A DNA stretch of 64,000 nt from Arthrobacter agilis (GTDB lineage Bacteria > Actinomycetota > Actinomycetes > Actinomycetales > Micrococcaceae), in NCBI RefSeq assembly GCF_006494655.1, contig NZ_VHIM01000006.1, positions 124,001-188,000 of the forward strand. The letters run 5' to 3'. Positions 46,135-54,715 of this stretch are shown piece by piece. A model generated the notes under the pieces. That model was given only the letters and a program-made list of their open reading frames with translations. It was not told where the DNA came from and made no database searches. Both the position numbers and the translations under genes were made by a program. The first letter of the stretch is position 1; each line of letters starts with the position of its first letter.

Positions 46135-46779
46135 TCAGCGTCCCTGCCCGTCGCGAGAGGGCGGGAGGTCCCCGGGACGTGGAGTGCCCCCGGGTGCGGA
46201 CGCGCCGTCTCCGGCTTCGTCCCGGTCGCCGTACAGGGGCGTCCGGAGGCGCGAGAACGCGACCACCTCGGCGACCTGCCAAGCGAGGACGGCGGCCAGC
46301 GCCCCGACGAAGAACCACGTGCGGTCGAGCCATCCCGGCGTGCCGAGGAAGAACAGCACGGCGGCGAAGCCGACGACCTTGATCGCGTAGGTCACGGCGA
46401 AGAGCCCCAGGGCACCCGAGGGGTTGGTCCTGCCGGCGTAGTGGCCGATCAGCAGGCTGATCCCGAAGAACGCGATGACGAGGGCGGCCCCGAACAGCAC
46501 GCTGAGCGCGGCGGCGGGTGAGGTGGACAGGGCGGCTGCGGCGGCGAGGACCACGGTCACTGCACCTGCTGCGGCGGCGGACCGGCCGAGGATGCCGAGC
46601 CAGGGAGATTCCGTGGCGCCCGAGACGGGCACGAGGGCGGAAGGATCGGCTGCTGTGGCCGGCTGGTCCGGTCGTGGCACGTACTGTCCGCTCTGTCGGC
46701 TGCGCCGTGCGGCGCCCTGCTGATCCTCCGTCGACCGTGTCGCGCGGAGGTGTGCCGGGGACGGAGGACAGATCGTCAT
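46135..46779 (-). CDS. atpI: ATP synthase operon membrane protein, AtpI-like
   Basis: 214 residues. A polar N-terminus of about 65 residues is followed by four membrane segments (about 70-180) and a Gly/Asp/Pro-rich tail. The position as first gene of the atp operon matches the AtpI-like protein (Rv1303) of mycobacteria; sequence similarity in this family is low. ATG 46779 has TAGAAT 16 nt upstream, giving a leader of only about ten nt. Assembly of the c-ring is the proposed family role. Confidence 0.72.
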   Translation of the reverse strand: MTICPPSPAHLRATRSTEDQQGAARRSRQSGQYVPRPDQPATAADPSALVPVSGATESPWLGILGRSAAAAGAVTVVLAAAAALSTSPAAALSVLFGAALVIAFFGISLLIGHYAGRTNPSGALGLFAVTYAIKVVGFAAVLFFLGTPGWLDRTWFFVGALAAVLAWQVAEVVAFSRLRTPLYGDRDEAGDGASAPGGTPRPGDLPPSRDGQGR

Positions 46780-46795
46780 CGCCCCGGCGCCTGAA

Positions 46796-46801
46796 ATTCT
46801 A
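46796..46801 (-). promoter_or_regulatory. -10 box of the ATP synthase operon
   Basis: TAGAAT on the minus strand, 16 nt upstream of atpI and just after the wecA stop. It is the only good -10 candidate before the eleven-gene atpI-to-DUF2550 run. Confidence 0.55.
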
Positions 46802-46828
46802 CCGTACCGTGCGGCTCCGGCCCGGTCC

Positions 46829-47860
46829 TCAGCCCCTGACGGCCGTGCGACGCCCGACCGCTCCCCGGACGGCCCGGACGATCCGGGGTGAGGAGAGGTA
46901 GAGGGCGACGACGGCGGCCGCGAACAGCGACACGGACACAGCCAGCGGAGCGGCAGCCGTCGCGAGGACGAATCCCGCACCGCCGGTCAGCATCGACAGC
47001 ACGCTCACGAGGACCGCGACCTGCGCGTGGGTGAGCCCCGCGTCGGTGAGCCGCTGGTAGACGTGCTGGCGATGGGCCGCGGAGAGCCTCTCGCCGCGCC
47101 GCGCCCGGCGCAGGAAGGTGGAGAAGGTGTCGGCCAGGTAGATCAGCACCGGCGAGAGGAGGTACTCGAGGTAGACACCTGCGAGGAGTCCCGTCACGGC
47201 GATCGCCGCGATGGACGCACCGAGCAGGTAGCTGCCGACATCACCCAGGAAGACGAAGCCGCGCCCGAGGTTCCAGGGGAGGAAACCGGCGAAGGCCGCC
47301 GCGACGACGAGCCCGGCGACGATCAGCCACATCTGGTCGCTGAGCAGGCCCGCCCACGCGTAGAACGCCCCGACGACGACACCGTGCATGCCGGAGATCC
47401 CGTTGATGCCGTCCATGAAGTTGGCGGCGTTGATGTAGGCGGCGACGGCGATCGCCCCGACGGGCAGCCACCAGTAGCTGCTCTCGTCGATCGTCGTCGC
47501 GAGCGCGGCCGTCCCGGCCGCCCCGATGAGCAGCTGGACCGCGAGCCGCACCCGGACCGACAGCCCGCGGAAGTCCTCGATCCAGCCGAGGGCGGACGCC
47601 GCGCCCACCATCAGGAAGATGATCAGGATGAGTGACCGGTCGACGGCGACGAGCCCCGTGGCGAGTGAGAGGGCCAGTCCCGCGAGGATGGCGGCCGCGA
47701 CCGCGACACCCATCCCGCGGATGACGAGCGTGGTGTGCGAGGAACGATCGTTGGGGATGTCGATGACGCCCAGGCGCCGGAGCAGCGGCTTGACGATCAC
47801 GGGAAGGGCCAGGGACAGCGCCAGCGCCACGAGTCCGACGACGGCCAGCAGGGCACTCAT
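46829..47860 (-). CDS. wecA: WecA/MraY-family undecaprenyl-phosphate sugar-1-phosphate transferase
   Basis: 343 residues, about eleven membrane segments. Motifs of the family: IPNDRSSHTTLVIRGMG, NAANFMDGINGISG, FLGDVGSYLLG and HRQHVYQRLTDAG, in which the HRxH loop is typical of WecA-type enzymes. It starts glycan synthesis by loading a HexNAc-1-phosphate onto the lipid carrier. ATG 47860 overlaps the stop of the dehydratase gene by 4 bp, so the two are coupled. In mycobacteria the equivalent (Rv1302) starts arabinogalactan linker synthesis. Confidence 0.92.
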   Translation of the reverse strand: MSALLAVVGLVALALSLALPVIVKPLLRRLGVIDIPNDRSSHTTLVIRGMGVAVAAAILAGLALSLATGLVAVDRSLILIIFLMVGAASALGWIEDFRGLSVRVRLAVQLLIGAAGTAALATTIDESSYWWLPVGAIAVAAYINAANFMDGINGISGMHGVVVGAFYAWAGLLSDQMWLIVAGLVVAAAFAGFLPWNLGRGFVFLGDVGSYLLGASIAAIAVTGLLAGVYLEYLLSPVLIYLADTFSTFLRRARRGERLSAAHRQHVYQRLTDAGLTHAQVAVLVSVLSMLTGGAGFVLATAAAPLAVSVSLFAAAVVALYLSSPRIVRAVRGAVGRRTAVRG

Positions 47861-49779
47861 GACGCCGCTCCGCCGGCGCCCGTCGAGGAGGGCGCGGAAC
47901 GGCGGGGCTCCACGGACTGGTGCTCCGTGGCAGCGTCGAAGGAGGCGATGCCACGCTGGTCGTGGGTGAAGCCGCCCTCGGTCTTCCACTCCTGGAGGCT
48001 GAGCTGCTGCGGGTCCAGAGGTACCACCGAGGTGTGCGAGATCTTCGGGTGGAGGGGACGCGAATCGTTCTCCCCGGCGCCCATGAGATCCTCGTGCATC
48101 TTCTCCCCGGGGCGGAGACCCGTGAACACGATGTCGATGTCCTTGCCCGACATCGCGATCATGCGCTGGGCGACGTCCAGGATCTTCACGGGCTCACCCA
48201 TGTCGAGGATCAGCACCTCCCCTCCCCTGCCGATCGCGCCGGCCTGCACCACCAGCTGGCACGCCTCGGGAATGGTCATGAAGAACCGGGTGACCTCGGG
48301 GTCGGTCACCGTGATGGGCCCGCCGTTGCGGATCTGCTCGGTGAACAGGGGCAGCATGGAGCCGCGGCTGCCGATCACGTTGCCGAACCGGACCGACACG
48401 AAGCGTTGTCCGGTGCGTGCCGCGTGCCAGGACGTCAGCTTCTCCGCCACACGCTTGGAATGGCCGAGGACGCTCGTGGGGTCCGCGGCCTTGTCGGTCG
48501 AGATGTTGACGAAGTTGGTCACTCCGACCGCCGACGAGGCCCGCAGCACATTGAGAGAGCCCTGGACGTTGGTCTTCCAGGCCTCCTCCGGGTACTGCTC
48601 CAGGAGCGAGACGTGCTTCAGCGCGGCGGCGTGGAAGACGACCTGCGGCCGGCGTTCCTCGAAGATGCCGAGCAGGGCGTCGGCGTCCCTGATGTCGGCC
48701 AGGACCGTGTCCCTGCCGGTCAGCAGACCGCGCCCGGTGAGTGAGATCTGGGTGGACTGCAAGCCGCTCTCGTCGCGGTCCAGCATGATCAGCTCTGCGG
48801 GCGAGAACGCGGAGAGCTGCCGGCAGAGCTCGGAGCCGATCGAGCCACCGGCACCCGTGACGAGGACGCGCTTGCCGGTGATGTACCCCGAGACCTCGTC
48901 GGCATGGATGTCCACGGGGCGCCGGCCGATCAGGTCCTCGACGGCGACCTCGCGGAAGTCGGCGATGCCGGGCCCGGAGGCACCGAGCATGTCACGCAGC
49001 GGCGGCAGGACGAGGACCTTGATCCCGAGGCCCGCCACGAGGTCGGAGACCCGGCGGACCTGGGCCGCCTCCACCTCGGCGAAGGCGATCACGAGCATCG
49101 ACGCCTGGGTCCGGGCGACGATCTCGCGAAGGTCCTCGATCCGTCCGAGGACCGGGACCGAGGACAACCGCAGGTGCTTCTTCGCGGGGTCGTCGTCGAC
49201 CAGGCCCACGGGGAAGTAGGGAGAGTCGGGGTCCTGCATCATGCGCCCGACGAGCGAGTTGCCGAGGAAGCCCGCGCCGTAGATCAGCGTGCGCTGGGCG
49301 TCCTCGCCCGGCTTGGCCTTGCTCTCCACGTACATGCGCTTGAGGTAACGGGTCGCGGCGAGGAACATGCAGGCGAACGGAAAGGCGATGATGCCGATGC
49401 TTCGCGGTACTTCGATCACGGTGAAGAACGCCACGCTCACGAGCACGAGGATGACCCCGACCAGCACGGCCACGACGACGAGGAGCTTGGCCTCGTGGAA
49501 GCTCCCGAAGCTGTAGCGGCCGCGGTACAGGGCGAAGCTCAGCCCGACGGCGAGTTGCGCGATGACGGCGACCGCGCAGAACGCGGCGATCCCGGGGACG
49601 TTGACCTCCTTGACCAGGAGTTCGTAACGCAGGATCAGGGCCAGGAGGATGGCGACGATCCAGGCCGCGGCGTCGAGGAGGTACTGCGACCACAGCCAGA
49701 TGGCAGGCTTGTCACCGCCGGCGGCTGCGGCCGTGGAGCCGGATGTCCGGGCCGAGGCCCGGCCTTCGTTGAGTCCCAT
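47857..49779 (-). CDS. Membrane nucleotide-sugar 4,6-dehydratase (CapD/FlaA1/PglF type)
   Basis: 640 residues. Four membrane helices (about 30-160), a CoA-binding-like Rossmann domain (about 165-300), then an SDR-type dehydratase (about 308-600) with VLVTGAGGSIGSELCRQL, FHAAALKHVSLLE, STDKAADPTSVLGHSKR and VRFGNVIGSRGSMLPLF. It makes a 4-keto-6-deoxy-HexNAc nucleotide sugar for a surface polymer. The last 40 or so residues are low-complexity. ATG 49779 has AGGAATC upstream. Translationally coupled to wecA. Confidence 0.93.
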   Translation of the reverse strand: MGLNEGRASARTSGSTAAAAGGDKPAIWLWSQYLLDAAAWIVAILLALILRYELLVKEVNVPGIAAFCAVAVIAQLAVGLSFALYRGRYSFGSFHEAKLLVVVAVLVGVILVLVSVAFFTVIEVPRSIGIIAFPFACMFLAATRYLKRMYVESKAKPGEDAQRTLIYGAGFLGNSLVGRMMQDPDSPYFPVGLVDDDPAKKHLRLSSVPVLGRIEDLREIVARTQASMLVIAFAEVEAAQVRRVSDLVAGLGIKVLVLPPLRDMLGASGPGIADFREVAVEDLIGRRPVDIHADEVSGYITGKRVLVTGAGGSIGSELCRQLSAFSPAELIMLDRDESGLQSTQISLTGRGLLTGRDTVLADIRDADALLGIFEERRPQVVFHAAALKHVSLLEQYPEEAWKTNVQGSLNVLRASSAVGVTNFVNISTDKAADPTSVLGHSKRVAEKLTSWHAARTGQRFVSVRFGNVIGSRGSMLPLFTEQIRNGGPITVTDPEVTRFFMTIPEACQLVVQAGAIGRGGEVLILDMGEPVKILDVAQRMIAMSGKDIDIVFTGLRPGEKMHEDLMGAGENDSRPLHPKISHTSVVPLDPQQLSLQEWKTEGGFTHDQRGIASFDAATEHQSVEPRRSAPSSTGAGGAAS

Positions 49780-49978
49780 GATTCCTAACGGTGTCAGGCA
49801 GGCATCACCGCGTTCGCCACCGGAGACGCTTCCACCGATGGCCGGGCACTCACTGCGCTCGGCGCCCGGGCAGGGGCTGGAACACGGTGTAATAGACTGC
49901 TACTACCCGAGAATACTAACTGCACCGCCTGTGCCAGGCCCGTTGCGCACCGCCCTGGCGCGGCCTGGAAGGAACAGG
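49780..49978. other. Divergent promoter region between glycan genes
   Basis: 199 bp without a gene between the dehydratase (minus) and a glycosyltransferase (plus). At 49888-49920 there is a clearly A+T-richer island with TAATAG, TAGACT and TACTAA, probably holding back-to-back promoters. I see no convincing single -35/-10 pair and no palindrome. Confidence 0.5.
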
Positions 49979-50962
49979 TTGCTTGCCCCTGACGCCGGCT
50001 CTCCCCGCGTGTTCATCGTCATCACGACCTTCAATCGGGCATCTTACCTGCGCCAGCTCCTCGACTCCGTCGCCGGGCTCGATCCTGCGCCCGCAGGCGT
50101 CGTCGTCGTCGACAACGCGAGCACCGACGGCACCGAGGACCTGCTCGCCGGCATCGATCTCCCCGTCCCCGTCGTCGTTCACCGGCTCCCGGCTAATGTC
50201 GGAGGTGCCGGTGGTTTTGCGGCGGGGGTGGCGCGCGGCCTCGAGGAGGGCGCCGAGTGGCTGTGGCTGATGGACGACGACGTCGTCGTCCTGCCCGATG
50301 CCCTCGCCGCCTTCCGGCCCTGGCTGTCCCGGTACTCCTGCCTGCACGGACGCCGCCTCGACCACGCCGGGCAGCCCTTCTTCTGGCAGCACCGGCTCAG
50401 CGAGACGCTCGGCGTGCACCTGCCCGTGCGCGGTGACGTCTTCGCCACCTCGCCGGTCTTCCACACCAACGTGGGCTGCTTCGAGGGGATGTTCATCTCC
50501 GCCGAGGTGGTGCGCACGACGGGGCTCCCGGATGCCCGGTTCTTCCTGAACGGCGACGACACGACGTACGGCTGGCTCGTCTCGCAGCGGTACCCGGTGG
50601 CCTACGTGGACGCCGTCGTGCTGCAGAAGACCCGGCCGCAGCGGCAGATCGACCTCGGTATCCGCCACCTCAACGACTCCAGCGACCTCTCCCGGTTCTG
50701 CGGGATGCGAAACCGCGGGCACCTCGCGCGGTACCTCCGCCTGCACGGCAGCTACTCGCGCGTCGGCTTCGGGGTGGGCACCGCCCTGACCGCCACGAAG
50801 GAGATCGTGCGGCTGATCGCCGTCGAGCGCTCCGTGTCCGGCGTCACCGCCCTCTGGCGGGGATGGCGCGCAGCCCGGAGGATCCTGGCGGACCGCACCT
50901 GGCGCCCCGAGCCGCCCCTGACCGGCGACACCGGGCCGGGAGCGCCGGGGGCACCGCTGTGA
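49979..50962 (+). CDS. Family 2 glycosyltransferase
   Basis: 327 residues. GT-A fold with VFIVITTFNRASYLRQLLDS, the nucleotide-binding VVVDNASTDGT, and a metal site WLWLMDDDVVV. The acceptor-side block HTNVGCFEGMFIS and FFLNGDDTTYGWLVSQR resembles galactofuranosyl- and rhamnosyltransferases such as GlfT1/WbbL-type enzymes. The donor sugar is not assignable. TTG 49979 is supported by GGAAGGAACA just upstream. Its stop overlaps the epimerase start by 4 bp. Confidence 0.9.
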   Translation: MLAPDAGSPRVFIVITTFNRASYLRQLLDSVAGLDPAPAGVVVVDNASTDGTEDLLAGIDLPVPVVVHRLPANVGGAGGFAAGVARGLEEGAEWLWLMDDDVVVLPDALAAFRPWLSRYSCLHGRRLDHAGQPFFWQHRLSETLGVHLPVRGDVFATSPVFHTNVGCFEGMFISAEVVRTTGLPDARFFLNGDDTTYGWLVSQRYPVAYVDAVVLQKTRPQRQIDLGIRHLNDSSDLSRFCGMRNRGHLARYLRLHGSYSRVGFGVGTALTATKEIVRLIAVERSVSGVTALWRGWRAARRILADRTWRPEPPLTGDTGPGAPGAPL

Positions 50963-51891
50963 GCTGGCTCGTGTTCGGGGGCACCGGATTCGTCGGCTCG
51001 GCGGTGGTGGACGGCGTGGCACGGACGGGGATCGCGGTCGGTTCGCAACGCGCACCGCGCTGCACCACCACGGCCGCGACGCCGGAGGCCCTCGTCGCAG
51101 AGGCGCTCCGGGCGGACCCCGCCCTCCTCGCCGACCTGACCGCGCTGATGGAAGGTCACGACGTCGTGGTCAATGCCGCCGGATCGGCGACGCCGTCCGC
51201 GACCGGCGACTCCGACCTGCTCGGCGCCAACGCCCTGCTTCCGCTCGTCCTTGCACGGGCCGCCGACGCGGCGGGCGTGCGGCGTTTCATCCACCTCAGC
51301 AGCGCCGCGGTCCAGGGGCGCACCCCGATGCTCGACGAAACCCCGTCGGTGCGCCCCTTCTCCGCGTATTCGCGGAGCAAGGCCCTCGCCGAACTGGCAC
51401 TGGCCGAGCTGCCGGTGCGTGCCTCACTCACCGTCATCCTCCGGCCCACCTCCGTCCAGGGACGGGGCCGCCCGACGACGCTCGCGCTCGCCCGGTTCGC
51501 CGGCTCCCCGCTGGCCTCGGTGGCCGCGCCCGGCACCTCGCCGTCGCCCATCACGTCGGTCGACGCCCTGGCGGACCTCGTCCTCTCCGTCGGCTCCCAT
51601 CAGGGCCCTGTCCCCCGCATCATCCTGCAACCGTGGGAGGGGCTCTCGGTCCGCTCGGTCCTCCAAGCCGCGGGAGGACGTCCGCGCGAACTGCCGGCCG
51701 TTGCATGCCGCGCCGCCGTGCGCGTGGGGTACGCGCTGTCGGCGCTGCTGCGCGGTCGCCTCGATGGGCAGGTCCGGCGGGTCGAGCTCATGTGGTTCGG
51801 CCAGGATCAGGTGCCCGGGTGGTGCTCGGAACAGGGGCTCACCCCGGTACCGCAGGTCCACGACCTGCTGGTCGCCGCGCGCCACGCCTGA
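50959..51891 (+). CDS. NAD-dependent epimerase/dehydratase-like protein
   Basis: 310 residues. The Rossmann start WLVFGGTGFVGSAVVDG, HLSSAAVQG, and catalytic-type SAYSRSKALAELAL (YxxxK present) identify the extended SDR family. ILRPTSVQGRGRPTT fits nucleotide-sugar modifying enzymes. The C-terminal part is divergent and the substrate unknown. GTG 50959 overlaps the glycosyltransferase stop (GTGA), so the two are made together, suggesting that the epimerase supplies or edits the sugar for that transferase. Confidence 0.87.
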   Translation: MSWLVFGGTGFVGSAVVDGVARTGIAVGSQRAPRCTTTAATPEALVAEALRADPALLADLTALMEGHDVVVNAAGSATPSATGDSDLLGANALLPLVLARAADAAGVRRFIHLSSAAVQGRTPMLDETPSVRPFSAYSRSKALAELALAELPVRASLTVILRPTSVQGRGRPTTLALARFAGSPLASVAAPGTSPSPITSVDALADLVLSVGSHQGPVPRIILQPWEGLSVRSVLQAAGGRPRELPAVACRAAVRVGYALSALLRGRLDGQVRRVELMWFGQDQVPGWCSEQGLTPVPQVHDLLVAARHA

Positions 51892-51968
51892 GGCCTCCGA
51901 CCGGCGGTCCGCGGGGCGCCCGAACAGCACGAGCGCCTGGAGGGGGGCGACCGACGGACCGTCCCGCG

Positions 51969-52751
51969 TCAGTCCGCGGTGGTCCCGCCCGGTTCCGTTC
52001 CGCCCGGTGCTACTCCACCCGGTGCTGCTCCGCCCGGTGCTGCAGCGGCCTGCGGGGCATCGCCGTCCCTCGTGCCCTCGGCCGCGGCAGGCCCGACGCC
52101 GTCGATCCCGACGATTCCCGGAACGATCGCGCGCAGCCGTACCAGCGGCACGGTCCCCTCCCGCACCACCCGAAGGATGTCTCCGGTGGCGTCGACGATC
52201 GTCGACCCCGTGCCGTCCGCGGCGGTCCGCTCGCCGTCGTCCAGGTACACGGCCACGGATTCCGCGAGCTGGGCGACGGCGTCGGCCGCCGTCGTGGCGG
52301 CGGGCTGCCCCGTCCGGTTGGCCGAGGAGACGGCGAGCGGCCCGGTGAGGGTCAGCAGTTCGAGGGCCAGCGCGTCGTCGGGAACACGGAGCGCGACCGT
52401 TCCGAGGGTGTCACCGAGGTCCCAGGTCAGGGACGGCTGCGCGTGGCAGATGAGCGTCAGGCCACCGGGCCACAGGGCCTCGGCGAGTCGCCGTGCGTCC
52501 GGGTGGACATCGGTGGCGAGACCGTCGAGGGTCTGCAGCCGGGGAATGAGGACGGGCGGCGGCATGCTGCGGCCGCGGCCCTTGGACGCCAGGAGCGTGG
52601 CCACGGCCTGCGGCGAGAACGCGTCGGCGCCGATCCCGTACACCGTGTCCGTTGGGAGGACGACGCACTGCTTGAGGGAGACAGCGCGCTGGGCAGCCGC
52701 GAGGGCCTCCCTGCGCTGGACGGGGTCGGAGCAGTCATAGCTGGTGGTCAC
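51969..52751 (-). CDS. tsaC: L-threonylcarbamoyladenylate synthase (TsaC/Sua5 family)
   Basis: 260 residues. It makes threonylcarbamoyl-AMP for the universal t6A37 tRNA modification. The YrdC domain is complete: VVLPTDTVYGIGADAF, the KGRGR substrate loop, LWPGGLTLI, VALRVPDD, AVSSANRTGQPA and STIVDAT. In place of a Sua5 domain the C-terminus is a tail of about 30 residues with repeated APGG units. GTG 52751 has AAAGGATGA upstream. It is separated from prmC by a glycosyltransferase gene. Confidence 0.94.
   Translation of the reverse strand: MTTSYDCSDPVQRREALAAAQRAVSLKQCVVLPTDTVYGIGADAFSPQAVATLLASKGRGRSMPPPVLIPRLQTLDGLATDVHPDARRLAEALWPGGLTLICHAQPSLTWDLGDTLGTVALRVPDDALALELLTLTGPLAVSSANRTGQPAATTAADAVAQLAESVAVYLDDGERTAADGTGSTIVDATGDILRVVREGTVPLVRLRAIVPGIVGIDGVGPAAAEGTRDGDAPQAAAAPGGAAPGGVAPGGTEPGGTTAD
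51984..52045. repeat. 15-bp tandem repeats encoding the TsaC tail
   Basis: About four imperfect copies of a unit like CCGCCCGGTGCTGCT in the + direction, encoding the GG(V/A/T)APGG tail of the minus-strand tsaC gene. Likely prone to copy-number change. Confidence 0.75.
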
Positions 52752-52824
52752 CCGATCATCCTTTCATCGGTTCGGACACGGGCGCGCCGGAGGACACCCG
52801 GACGGTAGCGGAGTGCACGGCGCC

Positions 52825-53745
52825 TCAGGACGGCGGCGGGCCGAACCCCGTGCCGCGCAAACCCGCCGAGTACGCCCTGAACCACGCCCTGAGGCCGGCG
52901 AGATCGCGTTGGGTGAGGAAGTAGTACGGGAACCCGATGACGTCCGCGCCGAACCATCGCAGGCTGCGGTACTTGCGGGCCAGGTAGGCCCGGTTGCGGA
53001 AGTAGGAGAAACGCTTGAACTCCCCCTCGGGGATCACGGGAGTGATGAAGCCGCCGAAGATCGGTTTCATCTCCGCCCAGGTGGCCGGATGGCGCACTGC
53101 CACCGTGGTCACCGTTCCGTACTTCAGGCCGGCCTTCCGCACGCGTGCGAGGAAGTCGACCTCGTCCCCGCGGATGAAGAACTTCATGTCGGGGAGACCG
53201 ATCGTCGAGAAGACCTCCGTGCGGACCAGCGCGCCGTTGAAGAAGTGCACCATGTCGGGCAGGAATCCCAGGGGTTCGAGCGACGCACGATCATTGGTCG
53301 GCAACCCCCTGATGCGGAAGTTGAAGGACAGCCGGCTCGGGTCCGAGGTCGCCGCGACCAGGGGGCAGACGATGTCGAGATCGTGCTCGTGCGCCGCGCG
53401 CAGCAGTTCCGTGAGGCAGCGCTCGTCCTCGGGATGGCCGTCGTCATCCATCAGCCACACCCATCGCGCCCCGCTCGCGATGGCGGCAAGGATCGCGAAC
53501 GCGAACCCGCCCGCTCCCCCGAGATTGGCCTCGGAGCGCAGGTAGTGGATGGCGCCGTCGGCCGCCTGCACGACATCGGTGGCCGGTCTGGTGCCGGAGT
53601 CCACGAGGGCGATGGTCCGGATCGGGGCTGTCTGCACGGCGAGTGACCGCAGGAGCTGGGCGAGTTCCTCGTGGCGGTCGTAGGTGACGGCGGCGACGGC
53701 CACCGTGTCAGTGCCCTGGGGGTGCTGCATCGGCTGCTCGGTCAT
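52825..53745 (-). CDS. Family 2 glycosyltransferase (GlfT-like)
   Basis: 306 residues. VAVAAVTYDRHEELAQLLRSL, DSGTRP, NLGGAGGFAFAI and the metal site WVWLMDDDGHPED mark the GT-A fold. HFFNGALVRTEVFSTIGLPD and FFIRGDEVDFLARVRKAG resemble galactofuranosyltransferases. It shares the DDD and (N/R)GD(D/E) pattern with the glycosyltransferase at 49979. The donor is not assignable. ATG 53745 overlaps the prmC stop by 4 bp, so translation is coupled to a translation-factor methylase, an odd pairing. Confidence 0.88.
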   Translation of the reverse strand: MTEQPMQHPQGTDTVAVAAVTYDRHEELAQLLRSLAVQTAPIRTIALVDSGTRPATDVVQAADGAIHYLRSEANLGGAGGFAFAILAAIASGARWVWLMDDDGHPEDERCLTELLRAAHEHDLDIVCPLVAATSDPSRLSFNFRIRGLPTNDRASLEPLGFLPDMVHFFNGALVRTEVFSTIGLPDMKFFIRGDEVDFLARVRKAGLKYGTVTTVAVRHPATWAEMKPIFGGFITPVIPEGEFKRFSYFRNRAYLARKYRSLRWFGADVIGFPYYFLTQRDLAGLRAWFRAYSAGLRGTGFGPPPS

Positions 53746-54713
53746 GGTGTGTGCCCTGCTGTGTGGTCGGGTGTGTCCACCGATGGGTGGCCGGTCGGGT
53801 GTCCACGGTGCTCCCGTGCTGCGGGCCCGATTGTCGGAGGCGTCGCCGACGATGCACGCTGCGCCGTCGTCGGCCGGGCGCTCTCGCGCAGGACGGCGCT
53901 CGTGGCGCGGTCCCGCCCGCCGAGGTCCTGATGCGTGGTCACCGAGGTCCAGACGCCTGCCTCCGTGAGGAAAGCGGCGACCCAGGGTGCCTGCACCTCG
54001 GCGTGCTCCATGACGAAGTACCCGCCCGCCCTGAGCAGGCGTGCTGCGGACGCGGCAGCGGCCCGGGGCAGCCGCAGACCGTCCGCTCCCCCGCCGTACA
54101 ACGCCATGTGCGGATCGTGCTCCGCGACCTCGGGCTCGTTCGGTACGGCGTCCGCAGGGATGTAGGGGGGGTTGGAGACCACGATGTCGAACGAGCCGTC
54201 GAGCTCGGGCAGCGCCGTCGCGAGGTCGCCCTGCACCAGGCGGACCCCGTAGGGCTCGAGGTTGGTGGCCGCCCAGGCGCACGCGAGATCGCTCAGCTCG
54301 ACGGCGTACACCTCCGCGCCCGGGACCTCGTCGGCGACGGAGGCAGCGATCGCCCCCGATCCGGTGCCGAGATCGACGATCCTCGGCGAGGACAGTGGTC
54401 CCGCCCTGTCGATCACGAGCTGGGCCACCGACTCGGTCTCGGGACGGGGGATGAAGACACCCGGCCCCACGGACAGGTCGATCCGGCGGAAGGACGCCGA
54501 TCCCGTGAGGTGCTGCAGCGGGACCCGTCGGGCACGCTCGTCGACCAGTGCCTGGAAGCCCGCGGGCGCTTCGGCGCCGATGAGTGCCAGCGCCCGCAGC
54601 CGCCCGCGTGACACGCCTGCGAGGTGGGCGGCCAGGAGCTCGGCATCCACGCGGGGACTCGCAACGCCTGCCGCGCGAAGCCGTTCCTCTGCAGCGCGGA
54701 GGGCCTCCTCCAC
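53742..54713 (-). CDS. prmC: Release-factor glutamine methyltransferase PrmC
   Basis: 323 residues. It methylates the Gln of the GGQ motif in release factors RF1 and RF2. The N-terminal helical domain is followed by an SAM-dependent methylase with IVDLGTGSGAIA (motif I) and the hallmark SNPPYIP. A disordered tail of about 50 residues, rich in His, Thr and Pro, follows the domain and is absent from typical homologues. The GTG start lies 2 bp after prfA, encoding its substrate. Confidence 0.95.
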   Translation of the reverse strand: MEEALRAAEERLRAAGVASPRVDAELLAAHLAGVSRGRLRALALIGAEAPAGFQALVDERARRVPLQHLTGSASFRRIDLSVGPGVFIPRPETESVAQLVIDRAGPLSSPRIVDLGTGSGAIAASVADEVPGAEVYAVELSDLACAWAATNLEPYGVRLVQGDLATALPELDGSFDIVVSNPPYIPADAVPNEPEVAEHDPHMALYGGGADGLRLPRAAAASAARLLRAGGYFVMEHAEVQAPWVAAFLTEAGVWTSVTTHQDLGGRDRATSAVLRESARPTTAQRASSATPPTIGPAAREHRGHPTGHPSVDTPDHTAGHTP

Positions 54714-54715
54714 GC

